Shown here in pieces: positions 8,358-17,495 of a stretch of DNA of 64,000 nt. The position numbers and the translations under genes were made by a program. Source of the stretch: Streptomyces sp. SAJ15. GTDB taxonomy: Bacteria; Actinomycetota; Actinomycetes; Streptomycetales; Streptomycetaceae. The DNA is taken from the NCBI RefSeq assembly GCF_007595705.1, contig NZ_NISY01000008.1, positions 1 through 64,000 of the forward strand, read 5' to 3'. The notes below the pieces were generated by a model. That model made no database searches. It worked only from the letters and a program-made list of their open reading frames with translations, and was not told where the DNA came from. Position 1 is the first letter of the stretch. Every line of letters begins with the position of its first letter.

Positions 8358-10277
8358 TCATTTCTCCCCAGCGCAGTCGTACAGGGTGAGGCTTCCGCCC
8401 GTGCCCCGGCCGTAGGCGCTCGGGGGGACGGGGGTGCAGCGCTTCTTCACCCAGGCCGATGCCGGTGTGGACGGGCGGCGTGTGGTGAGAAGGGCGTAGC
8501 GCAGCTGGTGGGTGGAGACCAGGTCTCCGAGCTGTGGTGCGGTCGGATAGGGGGTCAGGCCGGTGAAGCCGCCCATGACCAGTATGGGTTGGGGGGTGGC
8601 GCGCAGCAGGGGCTCGGCGCCGTAGGCGGCTTGGGTGGCCAGCAGGTACTTCTCCCCGGAACGGTGCGCGGAGAGGTAGTTCAGCAGTGCGGTGTCCCGC
8701 GCGGACGGTTGGTTCAAGGGGAATCGCGGGACCTTGGCGGGGCGTTGGCGCCTGTCCTGGTAGCCGGGTCCGACCGGTCCGGCCAGTGGCTCCATCGATG
8801 AGCCGGGGTATCGCGGGTGCAGGCAGGATGCCGCCCAGACGGCCGGGGCGAGCAGTACGGCCGTCAGGGACGCCGCGAGGGCGCTGTGCACCGCCCGTCG
8901 TGTGGTGTGCGGCCCGCTGGTCCACAGGCCGACGGTCCCGCACAGGCCGAGCATCAGCACCACCGGCAGGAGCCAGGGTGCGAACTCACTGTGCGGGCCG
9001 TGAACTGCCGCGGCCCATAGTGCGGTGAGCCCGACGGCGACCGGCAGCGCCGCTCGACGTCGGCCACCGGCGCGGTGCTCGGCCCAGAAGAGGGCGACTC
9101 CGCCGCCGGTCAGCGCGGCGAGGGCCGGGGCCAGTACGGTCGTGTAGTAGCCGTGGTTGCCGTTGGAGTTGCTGAAGACCACGATGTGCACCGCCAGCCA
9201 GCCGCCCCAGAGCAGGAACCCCGCCCGCGGCCCGTCGGTGCGCGGTTGTCCGGCGCGCCACCACACGCCCAGCGCCAGGGCCAGCACGGCGAGCGGTAGG
9301 AGCCACGCGATCTGCGGGCCCACGGTCTGGTTGACCACCATGCTCCAACCCGTGTTCCCGGTGGTGCGGCTGGCGGCTGTTCCGGCGACGGCGCCCAGTG
9401 CCTGCGGGTCGTCGCCGAAGCGGCTCAGCCCGTTGTAGCCGAAGACCAGGGTGAAGGGGTTGTTGTCGGTGGTCGCGTCGATGTAGGGGCGGTGGGCGGC
9501 GGGGACGACCCATACCAGCAGCGGCCACGAGCAGGAGACGACGAGAGCGGAGATCCCGCCGAGCAGCAGCCGCCGGACCCGGTCCAGCCGGGAGCCGGGC
9601 GCCGCCAGCTGGTACACCGCGGCGAAGACCGGCAGGACGAGCCAGGCTTGGAGCATCTTGGCCTGGAAGGCCAGCCCCACCCATGCCCCGCAGACGAGCA
9701 GCGGCAGCAGCCTCCCGGTGCCGATGGCCTTCTGCAGCGATCCCGCCGCGAGCACCAGCAGCAGGACGAGCAGGGTGTCGGGGATGTTGTGCCGGTTGAG
9801 CGCGACGGTGACCGGGGTGAGGGTGAGGGCCAGCGCGGCGAGCAGCCCTGCGAGGGGGCCGGCCCAGGCACGGACGATCCGGTGCAGCACCCAGACGGCG
9901 AGTACGCCCTCCAGCACCTGCGGCAGTACCACCGCCCAGGTGTGCGGTCCGAAGAGCCTGACGGAGAGTGCCTGCGGCCACAGCGCACCGGGGATCTTGT
10001 CCAGGGTGATCGAGCCGCTCGGGTCGAGCCCGCCGAAGACGAAGGCGTGCCAGTCCGCCGCCATCGACCGCACGGCCGCGCTGTAGTACGGGTGCACGGG
10101 GGAACGGCCGATGGCCCAGGCGTAGAGCACCGCGGCGGCCGCCAGGATCAGCAGCAGGGCGTATGACTCCCGGCTGATGGTGGTCCGTCGACGGCGCTTG
10201 GCGTGGCCGCCGCGTCTGCTGATGTGCGAGGGGCGGCGGCGGTCGGTGGGGTCCCGGGTGAGGAGGGGGGTGTCCAT
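8358..10277 (-). CDS. ArnT/PMT-like polyprenol-phosphate-sugar glycosyltransferase
   Basis: A 639-residue integral membrane protein with about 12 hydrophobic segments. The N-terminal loop after the first segment carries HPYYSAAVRSMAADWHAF and GSITLDKIPGALW, the conserved acidic/lysine loop of the dolichyl-phosphate-mannose or ArnT-like family (PMT_2). It is expected to transfer a sugar from a polyprenyl-phosphate donor to an extracytoplasmic acceptor. It is the last gene of the poly-gamma-glutamate operon, 38 bases after the DUF1175 gene, so the acceptor may be the polymer, a lipoprotein or a cell-wall component. Acceptor and sugar are inference. Confidence 0.8.
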   Translation of the reverse strand: MDTPLLTRDPTDRRRPSHISRRGGHAKRRRRTTISRESYALLLILAAAAVLYAWAIGRSPVHPYYSAAVRSMAADWHAFVFGGLDPSGSITLDKIPGALWPQALSVRLFGPHTWAVVLPQVLEGVLAVWVLHRIVRAWAGPLAGLLAALALTLTPVTVALNRHNIPDTLLVLLLVLAAGSLQKAIGTGRLLPLLVCGAWVGLAFQAKMLQAWLVLPVFAAVYQLAAPGSRLDRVRRLLLGGISALVVSCSWPLLVWVVPAAHRPYIDATTDNNPFTLVFGYNGLSRFGDDPQALGAVAGTAASRTTGNTGWSMVVNQTVGPQIAWLLPLAVLALALGVWWRAGQPRTDGPRAGFLLWGGWLAVHIVVFSNSNGNHGYYTTVLAPALAALTGGGVALFWAEHRAGGRRRAALPVAVGLTALWAAAVHGPHSEFAPWLLPVVLMLGLCGTVGLWTSGPHTTRRAVHSALAASLTAVLLAPAVWAASCLHPRYPGSSMEPLAGPVGPGYQDRRQRPAKVPRFPLNQPSARDTALLNYLSAHRSGEKYLLATQAAYGAEPLLRATPQPILVMGGFTGLTPYPTAPQLGDLVSTHQLRYALLTTRRPSTPASAWVKKRCTPVPPSAYGRGTGGSLTLYDCAGEK

Positions 10278-10315
10278 GGGGGGTCTCTCCTAGGGCTGTG
10301 GGCTGGGGGTCGGCT

Positions 10316-11356
10316 TCACAGGCGGCGGGCCGTGCGGAACCCCTGGGCGTAGAAGCCATGGCCGTCGAGCGTCGCGCGGCCGGCCAGGTCGCCCATGGTG
10401 GGCCCGTCGGCCCGCGAGCGGCTGGAGTAGAAGCGCGGGTGCCCGTCGGTGTCCGGCCCCATGTACAGGCCGACGTGGTCGATGCTGCGAGGCCGGCCGC
10501 TCTCGATGGCGAAGAAGACGAGGTCGCCGGGGAGAAGCGGGCTGATGTCGTCAGGACTTCGGCCGGTGTTCGGGATCAGCAGCACGCCGGGGGCCCGGGC
10601 GGCGATGGCGTAGGCCCGGCGGGGCAGACCGACCCCCGGGCCGTTGGTGGCGTGCAAGGGGTAGCCCATGCGGTAGCCCCAGACCAGGCGCATGAAGCCG
10701 GAGCAGTTCACGTCCCCGTAGCGCTTCTTCTCCGGGTGCTTGCGGATGCCGTCCGGGAAGCTCCAGGGAACGCCGAGGTAGTCGTAGAAGTCGGACTTCT
10801 CATCGCGGGAGAAGGACGACGTCGGCGACTGCCCGGGGAGGAGTGGCCCGAAGTGGGCCTCGCCGGCGTAGCGCAGGCCCGACGCGGTGTGCCGATCGCG
10901 CGCCCCGTCGCCGTACTGGAACGCCACGGCGAAGACGTCCGGACCGCGGTCGGCCAGGGCCTTGGGGAACCACTCCCGGAACCAGCGGGTCCGCTCCTTG
11001 CCCTGATTCCATACGTCGTCCATCAGCCGTACCCAGGCGTCGCTGCGCACCACCGCGTCGGTGGTGCGTGGCTCGCTCCAGGTACGGGTCGGGCCCGCCA
11101 GCAGCACGGTGCGGGCTCCGTCGGTGAAGGTGGCCAGCACGCGGCCGTCGGCGGCGCGAACCACCGTACGGGCGGGCGCGGCGCGGCGCTCGAAGCGGTA
11201 GCCGCCGGCCGGCACCGAGTCGTCACCGTCCGCCGCGCCACCTCGGGAGTGGTGCCCCGCGCATCCGCCGGCCGCTCCGGCGACGGCCAGAGCGGTGGCG
11301 GACGCCAGGATCTGACGACGGCTGGGCCTGCCAGTCGGGGTGGGGCCGGTGCCCAT
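10316..11356 (-). CDS. DUF1175-type lipoprotein with NlpC/P60-like signature
   Basis: A 346-residue exported protein. The N-terminus has a Tat-like RRQILASATALAVAGAAGGC stretch, combining twin arginines with a lipobox-like cysteine. The C-terminal part holds CSGFMRLVWGYRMGYPL and DHVGLYMGPD, a cysteine plus histidine arrangement like NlpC/P60 peptidases, and overall resembles DUF1175 (YfaT) proteins. The start at 11356 follows GAGGAGGT. Its place between pgsC and a glycosyltransferase suggests it handles or cleaves the polymer or cell wall; standard PgsA and Pgd are not seen here, so it may fill such a role. That is inference. Confidence 0.7.
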   Translation of the reverse strand: MGTGPTPTGRPSRRQILASATALAVAGAAGGCAGHHSRGGAADGDDSVPAGGYRFERRAAPARTVVRAADGRVLATFTDGARTVLLAGPTRTWSEPRTTDAVVRSDAWVRLMDDVWNQGKERTRWFREWFPKALADRGPDVFAVAFQYGDGARDRHTASGLRYAGEAHFGPLLPGQSPTSSFSRDEKSDFYDYLGVPWSFPDGIRKHPEKKRYGDVNCSGFMRLVWGYRMGYPLHATNGPGVGLPRRAYAIAARAPGVLLIPNTGRSPDDISPLLPGDLVFFAIESGRPRSIDHVGLYMGPDTDGHPRFYSSRSRADGPTMGDLAGRATLDGHGFYAQGFRTARRL

Positions 11357-11392
11357 GGTGACCTCCTCTACGTACGGATCTCTGTGCCTGTG

Positions 11393-11544
11393 GGTTCGAC
11401 GGACGCGCGTGGGCTCGACGGACGCGTACGGGCTCGACGGACGCGTGTCGGCTCGACGGGCGCGCATGGGCTCGACGGACGCGTGTCGGCTCGACGGGCG
11501 CGCATGGGCTCGGCGGACGCGTGTCGGCTCGACGGGCGCGTACG
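11393..11544. repeat. eight tandem copies of a 19-bp repeat upstream of the DUF1175 gene
   Basis: Eight near-perfect 19-base units of the form GGCTCGACGGACGCGTACG fill 11393-11544, with a partial ninth after. Variation is mostly GAC/GGC and GTGT/GTAC/GCAT. The array lies in the 195 bases between pgsC and the DUF1175 start, so on the transcribed minus strand it is leader sequence within the operon. It is a likely copy-number-variable (VNTR) locus. Confidence 0.9.
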
Positions 11545-11551
11545 GGCTCGG

Positions 11552-12034
11552 TCAGCCGACGGGCAGTGCGCCCATCAGCAGCCCGGCGACCAGCACCACA
11601 TACGTGCCGAGGGTCACCGCGGTCGTGGAGATCACGGTGGGGGCCACCGGCTGGCGCACCAGCTGATAGGCGATCAGGCCGGGCACGATGAAGCCCAGCG
11701 TCTGGGCGGTGTGAAGCAGCGGGAACTCACGTTGGAGGGCGAGTATCACCGTGGTCTGGAGCAGCACCGCGGACAGCACCACGGCGGCGAACAGCCGCTT
11801 CCCGTAAAGGATCACATGGCGCTGGAGGACCTTGGTCGTGAGGAAGGTGAGCGCCATGACGCCGATCATCAACGCGGCCTGGACCACATCCGTGACGAGG
11901 GTCAGCGCCAGCCAGCCGGGGGTGACCATGCCGCCGGGAGAGAGGTTGGTGGTCAGATAGCAGACCAGGGAGAAGACGAGTCCGAGGGCGATCCCCAGCG
12001 CGGCGATCTGCGGAGTGATGACGACGGGGATCAC
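11552..12034 (-). CDS. pgsC: poly-gamma-glutamate biosynthesis membrane protein PgsC/CapC
   Basis: A 160-residue protein with four or five membrane segments, matching CapC/PgsC in length and in the sequence LSPGGMVTPGWLAL. PgsC partners with the PgsB ligase at the membrane during synthesis and export of poly-gamma-glutamate. The GTG start at 12034 overlaps the pgsB stop (GTGA), so the two are translationally coupled. Confidence 0.9.
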   Translation of the reverse strand: MIPVVITPQIAALGIALGLVFSLVCYLTTNLSPGGMVTPGWLALTLVTDVVQAALMIGVMALTFLTTKVLQRHVILYGKRLFAAVVLSAVLLQTTVILALQREFPLLHTAQTLGFIVPGLIAYQLVRQPVAPTVISTTAVTLGTYVVLVAGLLMGALPVG

Positions 12035-13368
12035 AGCGGGTTCCTTGCGGTCTCGTACCGGGCGTCGGCATGGGCGGCGGAGTGGCCCGGGACGTACGGG
12101 CCGGGCGTCGGGTCGTTCAGTGGCGCCACCCAGCTGTACGGCTCCGGCTCGGGCGGGTGCGCGATCGGAAGCGGCTCGTCGGCGTCGTCCGGGGGCAGCT
12201 CGCCGAGATGTTCCAGGAGCAGCTCGCCCTGGCCGTGGATGTTGCCGATGGCTACCAGTGACGAATTCGGGGCCAGTTCGGCGAGAATGGCTCGGGTCAG
12301 CTCCTGCGCGTCGCGCCGATCGCCGCCCAGCTCCACCACCCGGCCCGACGACCAGCCCGGCGGAATGCCGTCGCGGGCGCTCTTGGTCGGATGCCCGATG
12401 AGGAAGACCGTCTCAGGGGCCAGGTCGGGGACGATCGCTCCCATCTGCCCATTGCGTTCCACCCGATCCGGGCGACAGTTGATGACGACGTTCAGCGGGC
12501 GACGGATGGCACCGAGCTGCTCCAGCTGACGGACGTTCATCAACGTCGACTCGGGGTCGTTGGCGGCGAAGACATTGGCGAAGCGCAGCCGCTTGCCTTG
12601 CGGCGTGCGGTAGCGCTCGACGGTGAGCACTCCGGGATCCGGCGGTGCGGCCCACATGCCGCGCAGTGCGGTGGCCCGGTCCACGCCGAGCAGCCCCGCC
12701 ACCGCCAGCGCGATGGCGACGTTCTCCTTGAACGTGAACCAACTGAACCCGCGCAGCTCCTCGTCGGTTACCGACTCCGGATCGACCGCGATCAGGCGGC
12801 ACCTCCGCTTGTCGGCCTCCTCCTTGAGGATGTGCAGCCGATCATGCTCGGCGGTGACGCAGACCCCGCCGACCGGCATCGACCGGGACAGCGAGCGGGC
12901 CACATCGTCCAGCGTCGGCCCCATCTCGGCGAGGTGGTCCTCGCGGACGTTGCACAGCACGCCGATGGTGGAACGGATCAGCTTCTCCTGGTTGACCTCC
13001 TGGAGCGCGGGCATCACCGCCATGCACTCGATCACCAGGGCGTCAGGCCGGTATGCCGCCGCGCGCCGAACGATGCCGATCTGCTCGACGACGTTCGCGA
13101 TGCCGAACTTCCGGTACACCGGCTCCTCTGTGGCGTCCGGGTGGATGAAACGCGCGGCGGAGCCGGTGGTCTTGGCCACGGTGACCAGGCCACCGCCGCG
13201 GAGCGCCCCCGCGCACAGCCGGGTGATCGAGCTTTTGCCCCGGATGCCGTTGACCAGCACCCGAGTGGGTATCTGTGCCAGCGCGGCGTAGTGGCGCCGC
13301 TGCTCCAGCACGCCGGCGACCAGCAGCACGGCGCAGCTCAGCAGGAGTACAACATAGAGGAACAGCAC
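12031..13368 (-). CDS. pgsB: poly-gamma-glutamate synthase PgsB/CapB
   Basis: A 445-residue amide ligase of the Mur ligase-like CapB/PgsB family. It has one N-terminal membrane segment, then the ATP-binding loop RVLVNGIRGKSSITR (residues ~35-50), followed by KTTGSAARFIHPDATEEP and VIECMAVMPALQEVNQEK, all conserved in PgsB. It polymerises glutamate through gamma-amide bonds at the inner membrane. A Pro-rich C-terminal tail (last ~60 residues) is longer than in Bacillus PgsB. The ORF ends in the GTGA overlap with pgsC and starts 13 bases after the sensor-like gene, placing all in one operon. Confidence 0.92.
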   Translation of the reverse strand: MLFLYVVLLLSCAVLLVAGVLEQRRHYAALAQIPTRVLVNGIRGKSSITRLCAGALRGGGLVTVAKTTGSAARFIHPDATEEPVYRKFGIANVVEQIGIVRRAAAYRPDALVIECMAVMPALQEVNQEKLIRSTIGVLCNVREDHLAEMGPTLDDVARSLSRSMPVGGVCVTAEHDRLHILKEEADKRRCRLIAVDPESVTDEELRGFSWFTFKENVAIALAVAGLLGVDRATALRGMWAAPPDPGVLTVERYRTPQGKRLRFANVFAANDPESTLMNVRQLEQLGAIRRPLNVVINCRPDRVERNGQMGAIVPDLAPETVFLIGHPTKSARDGIPPGWSSGRVVELGGDRRDAQELTRAILAELAPNSSLVAIGNIHGQGELLLEHLGELPPDDADEPLPIAHPPEPEPYSWVAPLNDPTPGPYVPGHSAAHADARYETARNPL

Positions 13369-13381
13369 GTGAGTTGGTCCT

Positions 13382-15763
13382 TTATCGTGACGGCGCGCTG
13401 CCGGACTGGAGCGGTGGGACAGGGGCAGCGGCCGCGCCGGCTTCCGCGCCGCGGTCCCGCTCCGCCAGCGCCTGCCGGAGCAGCTCCAGATTGCGAGTGA
13501 CCGAGCCGCACTCGTCGTGGTGGACCGGGTACAGCACGGTGCGGCGATCGCCTTCGGCCAGCCGTTCCGCGCATCCGGTGAGGGTGCGCAGTGGTCTGAC
13601 CACCACGATGTGCAGCCAGCTCAGGCAGGCGGCCCCCACGGCCAGGGCGAGCAGCCCGGCCAGCATGGTGTGTGCCTGGAGCTCGTATGACGCCAGTTTG
13701 AGCGCGGCGGCAGGCTTGGCGGAGACCACCCGCCAGCCGAGTGCGGCGGCGGGTCCCGTCTGTGCCAGTGGCGCGGCGGCCGCGACCGACGGGCCCTGGC
13801 CCGGCGCCCTCCCCCCGTGGAGTACGGCCGATGCCGGGCTGCCCGCGCCGCCGGGTGCCGCTTCGGTCTTGGCCGCCAGACGGGTGAGGCCCCGGCTGGG
13901 AAGAGCCTGGAAGGCTTGGAAGCGGACGCTCGCCGCGAGCACTCTGTGGCGCTCGTCGGTCAGCCACACCCTGCCGAGCCCTGACCGGGCGACCAGGTCG
14001 TTCAGCGTGTCCACGCCGATCTCCGCGACGACTACGGCCGGGTCGGTGTCTTCGACGTTCGTGTCGTTCTTGGCCTTGCCGTTCTTGGCCTTGCCGTTCC
14101 TGGCCTTGTCGTTCCTGGCCTTGTCGTTCTTGGCGGTCTTGATCTGAGCGTAGGCGGCGACCACGGGGGTCTTGCCCGAGGTGTCGACCTGGGTGATTCC
14201 GTTGTCGGACGGCGCATGGCCGGAGGCGCGCAGCGGCTCCTTGCCCACCCGCAGCACGATGGCGCCGGTGTGGTCCAGCACGTACAGCGATCGGTACGTG
14301 GGATGGTCGGCGCGCTCACGACGCAGAAGCTCCGTCGCCCGCTCCCGTGGCACACCGACGATGGCCGATGCCATCGCCGTGAGGTCGGTGTAGCTCTGAC
14401 CGAGGGACTGCCGCACCCGGTCGGCGGCGGATTCGGTGCGTGCCTGCTGGTCGGCGACAACGGCTTGCGGTGCGGCCTGCGCGGCCGGTACGCGGTTGAG
14501 GAGGAAGAGCAGCGGCACCCCCCACGCGGCGATCACCAGTGCGCAGACGAGGACCAGAGAGCGGAGACCCGGGCGACGGCGCGTCGGCCGCACAGGCTCC
14601 GGCCCCGCCTCGCCGAGCAGTTGGCGGCGTATCGACTCCAGCGCCCGGCCGGCCCTGCCGGGCTCGCCGAACGCTCCGGCAGGCACCGGTCGCGCCAACT
14701 CCGCCCGCGCCTCGGGCGTGCCGCCGGCGCCTCTGGCCAGCCGGGCGGCGGAGAGGTACAGCCGCAGCAGCGGACGCTGCACGGTGCTCCACAGCACCAG
14801 GGTGACCAGCATGGCGATCACCGCCAACGCGCCCGCGGCCGTCATGGCGAACCTCGTGTGGTCGGCTCTGTCCTTCGTCGGGGGCACATCCCTGAACGTG
14901 AGAACCGTCAGCCCCAGGCCGGAGGTGTCGTCCTCGCCGTCCACCGCGGCGACCGATGCCCAACCCGCGACCCTGCGTAGCCCGTCGTGTCCGTCATCAC
15001 CGTCGCCGAGCATGCTGCCGGAGTCGTCGCCGGCGTGAAGACCGGCGTCCGCGGCAGCGGAGGACAGGGCACGGTCCTTGGTGTCGGGTGGCAGGGCCGC
15101 ACCGGTGGCGGCGGAGGAGGCGAGCACCTTTCCGTCCCGGTCCACTATCTGACCGGTGCGCCCACCTCCGTGCACCGTGAGGGCGGCGACCTCTTCCGAG
15201 ACGACAAGCAGGAATCGGCCTTCGCCTTCGCCCTGTTCCCTCACCGGGCCACGTGCGTGGTCCTGCTTACGGTCCGCGGCAGAGACAGTGGGGACGGCCA
15301 CCCGGGCGAAGAACAACAGTCGCGCGCCCGCGCTCACCGAAGTGGCCAGCCGGGGCGGTATGTCGGCCGTACCAGAGCGCGTCAGGGTCGGTACGTCCAC
15401 CCCGGTCAGCGGCACCGCTTCACCGCTGGCCGCCAGCGGCCTGCCGGTGCGCGGGTCGAGCAGTACACCGCCCCGCACAGGGGGACCGGCTGTGAGGAGG
15501 GACCTCAGTATCGCCTTCGGAGCACCTTTCGCGGGGGCGTCGACGGACGCGGCGGAACGACGAACTGCCCTCGCCCTGACGCCGATGGAGGTTCCGAACG
15601 AGTCGGCGGCGTCCTCGGCGATCCGGCGTTCCGCGTCGCGTACCGCCTGGGGTACGGCCTGTTCGTGAATGGCGCCCAAGCCGAGTGTGGGGAACACGGC
15701 AACTGCCAACAGTACGCACAGCAATGCGGCGATCGGCGGGCGGACACCTCCGAGCAGAGGCAT
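13382..15763 (-). CDS. large membrane protein with two extracytoplasmic sensor modules and HAMP-like linkers
   Basis: About 793 residues. It shows an N-terminal membrane segment, a ~250-residue extracytoplasmic region, a second membrane segment (TAAGALAVIAMLVTLVLW) and a HAMP-like linker. The pattern then repeats: membrane segment, ~300-residue outer region, membrane segment (MLAGLLALAVGAACLSWL) and a C-terminal HAMP-like stretch ending in ELLRQALAERDRG. There is no kinase, cyclase or methyl-accepting domain, so it looks like a sensor or scaffold without an output domain. It is the first gene of the poly-gamma-glutamate operon. The ATG at 15763 has a weak ribosome site; other starts are possible. 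Confidence 0.65.
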   Translation of the reverse strand: MPLLGGVRPPIAALLCVLLAVAVFPTLGLGAIHEQAVPQAVRDAERRIAEDAADSFGTSIGVRARAVRRSAASVDAPAKGAPKAILRSLLTAGPPVRGGVLLDPRTGRPLAASGEAVPLTGVDVPTLTRSGTADIPPRLATSVSAGARLLFFARVAVPTVSAADRKQDHARGPVREQGEGEGRFLLVVSEEVAALTVHGGGRTGQIVDRDGKVLASSAATGAALPPDTKDRALSSAAADAGLHAGDDSGSMLGDGDDGHDGLRRVAGWASVAAVDGEDDTSGLGLTVLTFRDVPPTKDRADHTRFAMTAAGALAVIAMLVTLVLWSTVQRPLLRLYLSAARLARGAGGTPEARAELARPVPAGAFGEPGRAGRALESIRRQLLGEAGPEPVRPTRRRPGLRSLVLVCALVIAAWGVPLLFLLNRVPAAQAAPQAVVADQQARTESAADRVRQSLGQSYTDLTAMASAIVGVPRERATELLRRERADHPTYRSLYVLDHTGAIVLRVGKEPLRASGHAPSDNGITQVDTSGKTPVVAAYAQIKTAKNDKARNDKARNGKAKNGKAKNDTNVEDTDPAVVVAEIGVDTLNDLVARSGLGRVWLTDERHRVLAASVRFQAFQALPSRGLTRLAAKTEAAPGGAGSPASAVLHGGRAPGQGPSVAAAAPLAQTGPAAALGWRVVSAKPAAALKLASYELQAHTMLAGLLALAVGAACLSWLHIVVVRPLRTLTGCAERLAEGDRRTVLYPVHHDECGSVTRNLELLRQALAERDRGAEAGAAAAPVPPLQSGSAPSR
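14062..14136. repeat. five 15-bp tandem repeats coding a Lys/Asn-rich pentapeptide array
   Basis: Five in-frame 15-base units (GTCGTTCTTGGCCTT and close variants on the plus strand) encode repeated KARND/KAKNG pentapeptides in the second outer region of the sensor-like protein. The array is basic and would be extracytoplasmic, so it could touch an anionic polymer such as poly-gamma-glutamate. Copy number probably varies between strains. Confidence 0.85.
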
Positions 15764-15868
15764 GTCGGCGCGGCGTCGTGCGCGATGTCGACGGGGCGCA
15801 TGGGAAATCGGGTGCAGGGCAGCGTCCTCTCGGCTTTTCGTGGGGGGAAGGCCGTGCGGCAACTCGAT

Positions 15869-15884
15869 GCAGTATCGATACTGC
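15869..15884. promoter_or_regulatory. perfect 16-bp palindrome (candidate operator)
   Basis: GCAGTATCGATACTGC is a perfect palindrome about 105 bases upstream of the first gene of the poly-gamma-glutamate operon and in an AT-richer patch. A two-fold symmetric site like this fits a dimeric repressor. Which regulator binds is unknown; no regulator gene is adjacent. Confidence 0.5.
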
Positions 15885-16090
15885 GTTCACACGATAATCA
15901 CAAGCCTGTTCGTGCCGCATCCCGCGCTTAGAGGTAATTCCCACATGCATACGGTCGCGGCGACGCCGGCCGCGCGACCACGACGCCACCGGGCGCGAAG
16001 CCGACATTGTGTGCACTTCAGGACGGTCCGATGACACCCATCACCAACCGCCCAGAGGTGATAACTGCCCAGTAGGAAAAAGGATTTGAG

Positions 16091-16117
16091 TTGACTATGG
16101 CAAACTGCCTATACGAT
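16091..16117 (+). promoter_or_regulatory. probable promoter of the secreted hydrolase gene
   Basis: TTGACT at 16091 and TACGAT at 16112 resemble -35 and -10 elements with a short 15-base spacer that holds GGCA-AAC-TGCC, a small inverted repeat. AACTGCC also occurs about 40 bases upstream. The ATG at 16116 lies inside the -10 element, supporting the downstream start at 16176 for the gene. Confidence 0.4.
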
Positions 16118-16175
16118 GGGCCGCCAGCCGATCGCCGGGCACGTGGCGATCACCATCATGGAGGCGGGGCTGCCC

Positions 16176-17411
16176 ATGAAGCACGCGAAGCACGCACGAA
16201 GGCACAGGAGCCGGTTGGGCGCCCGGGTCGCCAGCACCACAGGAGCACTGGCCGTCATCCTGGGCGCCGGGGTCGGGTCTGCGGCCGCTGAGGGAAACGC
16301 CGGCGGGGTGGCGCCCATGGCCACGACGGCTCCCCTGGACGCAACGGAAGCCCCGGGCCAGTTGACCCTCCCGGCCCCGACCGGGCGCTATGGTGTCGGA
16401 ACGGTCGACCTCCACCTGCGCGACTCGTCACGCATGGATCCGTGGGTGCCCGGACAGCAGCGGGAGTTGATGGTCTCGCTGTGGTATCCGGCCACGAACA
16501 CCGGTCACTTTCCCGCTGCGAAGCTCCCGGTCAGCCAGCAGGTACTGCCGGGCGGCGTGACCCTACCCACCACCGCCGGCCACATCGGCGCCCCGGTCGA
16601 CGCCAGGGCCGGCAAGCTGCCGGTGCTGCTGTACTCGCCCGGGCTGCACGGCCATCGGGGCCAGGCGACGACACTGGTTCAGGACCTGGCCAGCCGCGGC
16701 TACTTGGTCGTCACCATGGACCACACCCACGATTCCAGCGACGTGCTGTTCCCCGACGGGCGGCATGAGGTCAACCTCATGCCGCCAGGTTCCAAATCGC
16801 GCCACACGATCGACGTCCGGGCGGCGGACACCCGCTTCGTCATCGACCAGTTGGTCGCGCTCTCCCGCGGCGACAACCCGGACGCGGAGAACAAACAGCT
16901 TCCTCACGGGCTGTCCGAAGCCGTGAACACGAAACGCATCGGGATGTTCGGCTCGTCCCTCGGCGGAGGCGCGGTACCCGCGGCCATGCAAGCGGACTCC
17001 CGGATCGACGCCGGCGCGAACCTGGACGGCCAGTTCTTCGGAACGTCGATCAACAAGTCGCTCGACCGCCCCTTCCTACTGTTCAGTTCCGAGCGTCACA
17101 ACCGCGACACCGATCGGAGCTGGGCACGGTTCTGGAGACACCTGCACGGAGAGCGACTCGACCTGAAGCTGCGCGGCTCCGGGCATAATTCCTTTGTCGA
17201 CCACCAAGTTCTGTTTCGCCAGGCGCCGGGCGCATTCGGGCTGACCCTGCCTCAACTGGACCAGATACTCGGCACGATCGACCCCAACCGCTCCATCTCG
17301 ATCCAACGCACCTACCTCGCGGCCTTCTTCGACAAGCACCTGCGCCACCGGAGCGGCCACCTGCTCGACGGGCCCTCACGCCATTACCCAGAGGTCGACT
17401 TCATACGCTGA
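16176..17411 (+). CDS. secreted alpha/beta hydrolase, PAF-acetylhydrolase-like
   Basis: A 411-residue exported serine hydrolase. A signal peptide (residues ~1-38, ending VGSAAAEG) is followed by an alpha/beta-hydrolase domain with VLLYSPGLHGH (oxyanion region) and the nucleophile elbow GMFGSSLGGG. The late histidine is probably in GSGHNSFVDH. The layout resembles platelet-activating factor acetylhydrolase isoform II-like enzymes, which cleave short acyl esters. The ATG at 16176 is chosen because GGAGG precedes it and a signal peptide follows at once. A short GGGCC-TTT-GGCCC hairpin after the stop (about 17424-17436) may be its terminator. Confidence 0.8.
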   Translation: MKHAKHARRHRSRLGARVASTTGALAVILGAGVGSAAAEGNAGGVAPMATTAPLDATEAPGQLTLPAPTGRYGVGTVDLHLRDSSRMDPWVPGQQRELMVSLWYPATNTGHFPAAKLPVSQQVLPGGVTLPTTAGHIGAPVDARAGKLPVLLYSPGLHGHRGQATTLVQDLASRGYLVVTMDHTHDSSDVLFPDGRHEVNLMPPGSKSRHTIDVRAADTRFVIDQLVALSRGDNPDAENKQLPHGLSEAVNTKRIGMFGSSLGGGAVPAAMQADSRIDAGANLDGQFFGTSINKSLDRPFLLFSSERHNRDTDRSWARFWRHLHGERLDLKLRGSGHNSFVDHQVLFRQAPGAFGLTLPQLDQILGTIDPNRSISIQRTYLAAFFDKHLRHRSGHLLDGPSRHYPEVDFIR

Positions 17412-17495
17412 ACCGCATCAGAGGGCCTTTGGCCCGTGGTGACATGGCACGCCGCGGGAGGCAACGAGTGCAATGGCGAACCATTCGTGGTCGGC

